Source of the DNA: Lathyrus oleraceus
Taxonomy: Eukaryota; Streptophyta; Magnoliopsida; Fabales; Fabaceae
Direction of reading: 5' to 3'
DNA length: 64,000 nucleotides
Assembly: GCF_024323335.1 (NCBI RefSeq)
Contig: NC_066581.1
Location: forward strand, 436,430,238 to 436,494,237
The position numbers and the translations under genes were made by a program. Under the pieces are notes generated by a model. That model saw nothing but the letters and a program-made list of their open reading frames with translations. It searched no databases and was not told where the DNA came from. Positions within the stretch are counted from its first letter, which is position 1. Each line of letters begins with the position of its first letter. Shown here in pieces: positions 60,514 through 64,000 of this stretch.

Positions 60514-61505
60514 CAGGTTACTATTGGCTGACAATGGAATCTGACTGTTGCAAGTTTGTGAAGAAATGTCACAAGTGTCAAATTTATGCAGATAAAATTC
60601 AGGTTCCTCCGACACTGTTGAATGTCATTTCCTCTCCATGGCCTTTCTCCGTGTGGGGAATTGGTATGATTGGCATGATTGAGCCCAAAGATTTGAGCTA
60701 ACATCGTTTTAGTCTGGTGGCCATTGACTACTTCCAAAAGTGGGTTGAAGCGGCATCATATGCAAATGTAACCAAGCAAATGGTGGTTAGGTTTATCAAG
60801 AATCAGATTATATGTCGATATGGTGTGCCAATTAAGATCATTACTGATAATGGATCTAACTTGAAAAATATTATGATGGAAGCTCTTTGTAAAGACTTCA
60901 AGATTGCACACCATAATTCTTCTCCCTACAGACCTAAGATGAATGGGGTTATTGAAGCTGCAAATAAAAACATCAAGAAGATATTTTAGAAGATGGTTGT
61001 GACGTGCAAAGATTGGTATGAGATGCTCCCATTTGCTTTTCATGGGTACCGTACATCCGTCCGCACTTCAATAGGGGCAAACCCTTTTTCTCTTGTTTAT
61101 GGTATAGAAGTTGTGATCCCAGTAGAGGTTAAGATCACATCATTGTGTGTCTTGATGGAAGCCAAGTTGACAAAAGTTGAATGGTACCAGACCACATATG
61201 ATCAGTTGAACTTAATTGAAGAGAAGAGATTGACTGTCATGTGTCATGGTCAGTTATATCAACAGATAATGAAGAAACCTTTTGATAAGAAGGTCAGGCC
61301 TCATGTGTTTAGAGAAGGTGACCTTGTGCTCAAGAAAATCTTATCTTTCAAACCTGATGCTAGGGGAAAATGGACTCCTAATTATGAAGACCCATATGCT
61401 GTTAAGAGAGCTTTTTCAGGTGGTGCTTTGATTCTTACAACTATGGATGGTGAAAAGTTCACTCGTCCTGTGAATGCCGATGCAGTCAAGAAATACTTCG
61501 CCTAA
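60514..61505 (+). pseudogene. pol: Ogre-plus pol, second part (integrase)
   Basis: It continues the frame cut at 52237: an integrase zinc-binding region (CCKFVKKCHKCQIYADK), the core with D in AIDYFQKWVEA, D in ITDNGSN and E in VIEAANKNIKK, then the C-terminal LKKILSFKPDARGKWTPNYE region, ending at TAA near 61503. Stops fall near 60699 (..LS*HRF) and 60987. It is very similar to Ogre-minus (43237-44103), so both belong to one family or close families. Confidence 0.88.
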
Positions 61506-62130
61506 AAAAGGAAAAGAATAACTCGCTAAGTTGAAAACCCGAAAAGGCGGATTAGGCAAAAATGAGCGTCTCGGTGGATTGAAAAACCGAAAGGGCGATC
61601 CAGGAAAAAGTTAGAGATATAAAACAGATAAAAAACATTCCGGTAGATTGAGTACCCTACCTTGGGGAAATCTAGGCAAAATTAAGGATTATGGCAAGTA
61701 ACTGCATTCGGTTAGTTCTGATCATTGAGAGCAGCTTGAGCAGGTCGTTTGATTCTAATTCTTCATTCTCAACCAAATACGAGAGCACAACGGATATTGA
61801 AGTTGGTAGAAGGATTAGTGATCGTTGTATTCAATGTAGCCCTTTTCCATGTAAATTACCATTTTCAACTTTGTAAAAATCTATGGAGTCTTGTCATTTA
61901 CATACTACCATTCTATTAAATAAAGTTGAGCTTTTTATCCAATTGTTTCTATTCTTATTTACTTCTGTTAAATAAAATTGAATTTTTATGATGATAATTT
62001 TGAAATAAATGAATAAATAAAAACCATTTTTTCTTAAGAATATAAAAGCAATCACTTTGAAAGCAATCAATTTCAGTAAGGAATATCAACATCAATCTGA
62101 GAACAGGTAAGTCTTGATGACGTGAAACCT
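61506..62130 (+). other. 3' untranslated region after Ogre-plus integrase
   Basis: It begins with two to three diverged copies of a GGATTGAAAACCCGAAAGGGCGATCCAGG-like unit (about 61535-61625), then AT-rich sequence. The same repeats follow the integrase in Ogre-minus, so they belong to the element. Confidence 0.75.
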
Positions 62131-64000
62131 TGTTGGTCTTCCCCCAAGCAGTTGGTTTGGTAAATTTTCAAACAATTCATCATCTATCCCCAGTAGAGTT
62201 GAGTTGTTGATCCGCCTCTTTTTGCAAAACTTTTTCCCAGCCGAGTTATAGGTTCACATCTTCAGCAGTTTGCTTAGATCCTTCGTGCAGAGTTTTATCT
62301 CTTGTACTCCCCGGTGAAGTTCATCTTCAGATACGACAATGTTGATTCTAAGCAGTATTTGATTTGGTCCCCTGCGAGGTTGTCTCCCATTTGATATGGT
62401 GTGGACATAAAATTCCCCGCAGAGTTAACAATTTAGATCCTCAGTAGATCTTTTCTCTCTCCATCTAGGATTGAGTCATTCAAAGCCAGATAATTCGTGT
62501 TCATATCCATCATTTTCTCCAGTTGGTGTTTCCATCTTGTTGAGATTGGCCGAGTGTTGTAGTGGTAATTCAAATATATGATAATTGTATCCACGGTGAT
62601 TGTTTTGTCAGCATAATCATCAATCATATACATACATACTCATGCATCAGATATTTCATTATGCATTTTATTGCATTTGATTCCCTTATTCTGATCCTCT
62701 GCAACTGTGATATCATTTCCCCACGTAGATTTGGTGTGTTTGTCCTCCCTCAACTGTGGAGTGTCAGCCCCTTAAGCAGAAATAGTTTAATCTTTCTCAT
62801 TCCCCACTGAGTTATTTCCTCGTGGATAATTATTATTTCGTTTCCTCCCCAGTTAATTATCTGGATGGGACCACTCCCCTTGAGTTATATCCTCATTGGG
62901 TTGAGTCTTTGTTTGACTGTTTCTTTCTAGTTCTTACCTAGATATATACTTTTGGTCCCTTGAGGGTATATTACCCAATAACTGGTAATATTCTTCTCGA
63001 TTTTTGAGTACTTTACTTTTTTCGAATACCCGGTAAAAGTAATCTACTTCCTTTACTTTCTCCAGCGGATTCGTTTTCACGTTTCCCAGGAAGTATATCC
63101 TTGATATGTTTATCCTAACCGATGATGGATATTCTTCCCTTTTAGTTTTCTACCCAGCAAAAAGGTAGTTATAATCCCTATTTCATCCCCCTGAGAGTTA
63201 ATCCTTGATTTTTTCATCTTAACCGATGACGGATTTTCTCCTCTTTGCGATCTTCTGCCCAGTAACCGGTAGTTATAAATCCTACTTTTACCTGCTGAGT
63301 TTATCCTTGACATGTTCATCCTAACCGGTGATGGATATTCTATCTTTGGTATTCTATCCAGTAACTAATATATATAATTCCTACTTTTCTCTGGCAGTTT
63401 ATCCTTGATATATTTACCCTAATCGGTAACGGATATTCTCCCGCTTTCTCAGGTGGTCTATCCTTGATATGTTCATCCTAACCGATGATAGATATTCTTC
63501 CTCTGAGTTTATCCTTGATATGTTCACTTTAACCAAGTGAAGGATATTCTCTTTTTGGTCTTCTTCCCACTAACCAGTAGTTATAAACCCTATTTGATAT
63601 TTTTTCCAGCAGGCTATTCTTACCCAGTAACCGGTAACGAATACACCTCCTTTTTCTCAGCGAGTGATCCTTGATATGTTTATCCTAATCGGTAACGGAT
63701 GTCCCTCTGTCAGAGTACATTATCTTCCTACCCAGTAACCGGTAATAGATAACATACTTCTGGTACTCCTGTGTTGAAGTTCATTCTTCCCCAGTTTGAG
63801 TTTGAGTGTGTATTTCCCCAGTGAAGTCGCCAATCCCTTGCTTGAATCGAGTATTTCAGTTTTGTTCTGATTTACCCGTTTTCCCTGTAAATTTTCCCTT
63901 ATCCCCAACTGAGTCCTTCCATTGATTTATTTTTCATGGAAATTCCTTTCGTGTCTCCAGCAGTTTTTAAGTCGTAGGATAACTTTTGATCCCCCCAAAG
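62131..64000 (+). repeat. 3' tandem-repeat tail of Ogre-plus
   Basis: 62131-62930 has recurring CCCCAGT.GAGTT words about 50-60 bp apart. From about 63000, ATCCTTGATATGTT.ATCCTAACCG recurs at 63101, 63204, 63307, 63404, 63463, 63514 and 63671, giving periods near 100 and 50 bp, with CCCAGTAACCGGTA between. The Tat/Ogre 3' UTR is known as a hypervariable source of satellite repeats, and this fits. The 3' LTR is not reached before the window ends. Confidence 0.75.

Noticed and set aside
63110..63319. Repetitive 69-codon minus frame in the 3' tail
   Set aside because: Its two halves mirror the ~100 bp tandem units; no protein family.

Overview
This is plant nuclear DNA: GT-AG introns, tRNA-Met primed Copia elements, Sireviruses, a hAT transposon, and Tat/Ogre-type Ty3/gypsy elements including a 5.07 kb solo LTR. 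Nested retroelements with Ogre-length LTRs point to a temperate legume, most likely tribe Fabeae (Pisum, Vicia, Lathyrus, Lens). That assignment is inference; no marker gene fixes the species. A run of exactly 500 N (39544-40043) is an assembly gap.

Layout. (1) 1-12321: a Sirevirus on the minus strand (5' LTR, gag, start of pol), leaving the window at base 1. Its gag is split by a complete nested Copia element, Copia-A (2559-11113, TSD CATTG). (2) 12322-13758: degenerate periodic repeats, a short LTR-like piece and a CA/TA microsatellite. (3) 13760-27484: the 3' half of a second Sirevirus on the plus strand. Its 3' end, LTR and flanking 228 bp repeats are duplicated in tandem. One copy carries a 5067 bp Ogre-type solo LTR (TSD CTCCT); the other keeps the empty site. 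A 51 bp repeat array follows. (4) 29519-32870: the only ordinary host gene recognised, a DUF707-family gene of 13 coding exons on the minus strand. (5) 34457 to the gap: a hAT-type DNA transposon with a frameshifted transposase and a long inverted repeat. (6) 40941-64000: fragments of Tat/Ogre elements in both orientations. The plus-strand copy is interrupted by Copia-B (52238-60508, TSD GAGAG), a sibling of Copia-A, and ends in a long 3' tandem-repeat tail.

The elements do not form a working system. They record successive insertion, duplication, LTR-LTR recombination and decay. All element coding regions carry stops, frameshifts or deletions, except the visible part of the first Sirevirus pol frame, which is open for about 435 codons. 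The DUF707 gene looks intact: every junction is GT-AG and the frame is continuous through all exons. No tRNA, rRNA or CRISPR was found. I see no convincing new multi-gene system. The more unusual signals are an inverted TGACG half-site array in the Copia leader, the natural filled-site/empty-site pair around the Ogre solo LTR, a 17-codon-period minisatellite, and an Ogre copy that has lost most of its second RNase H domain.
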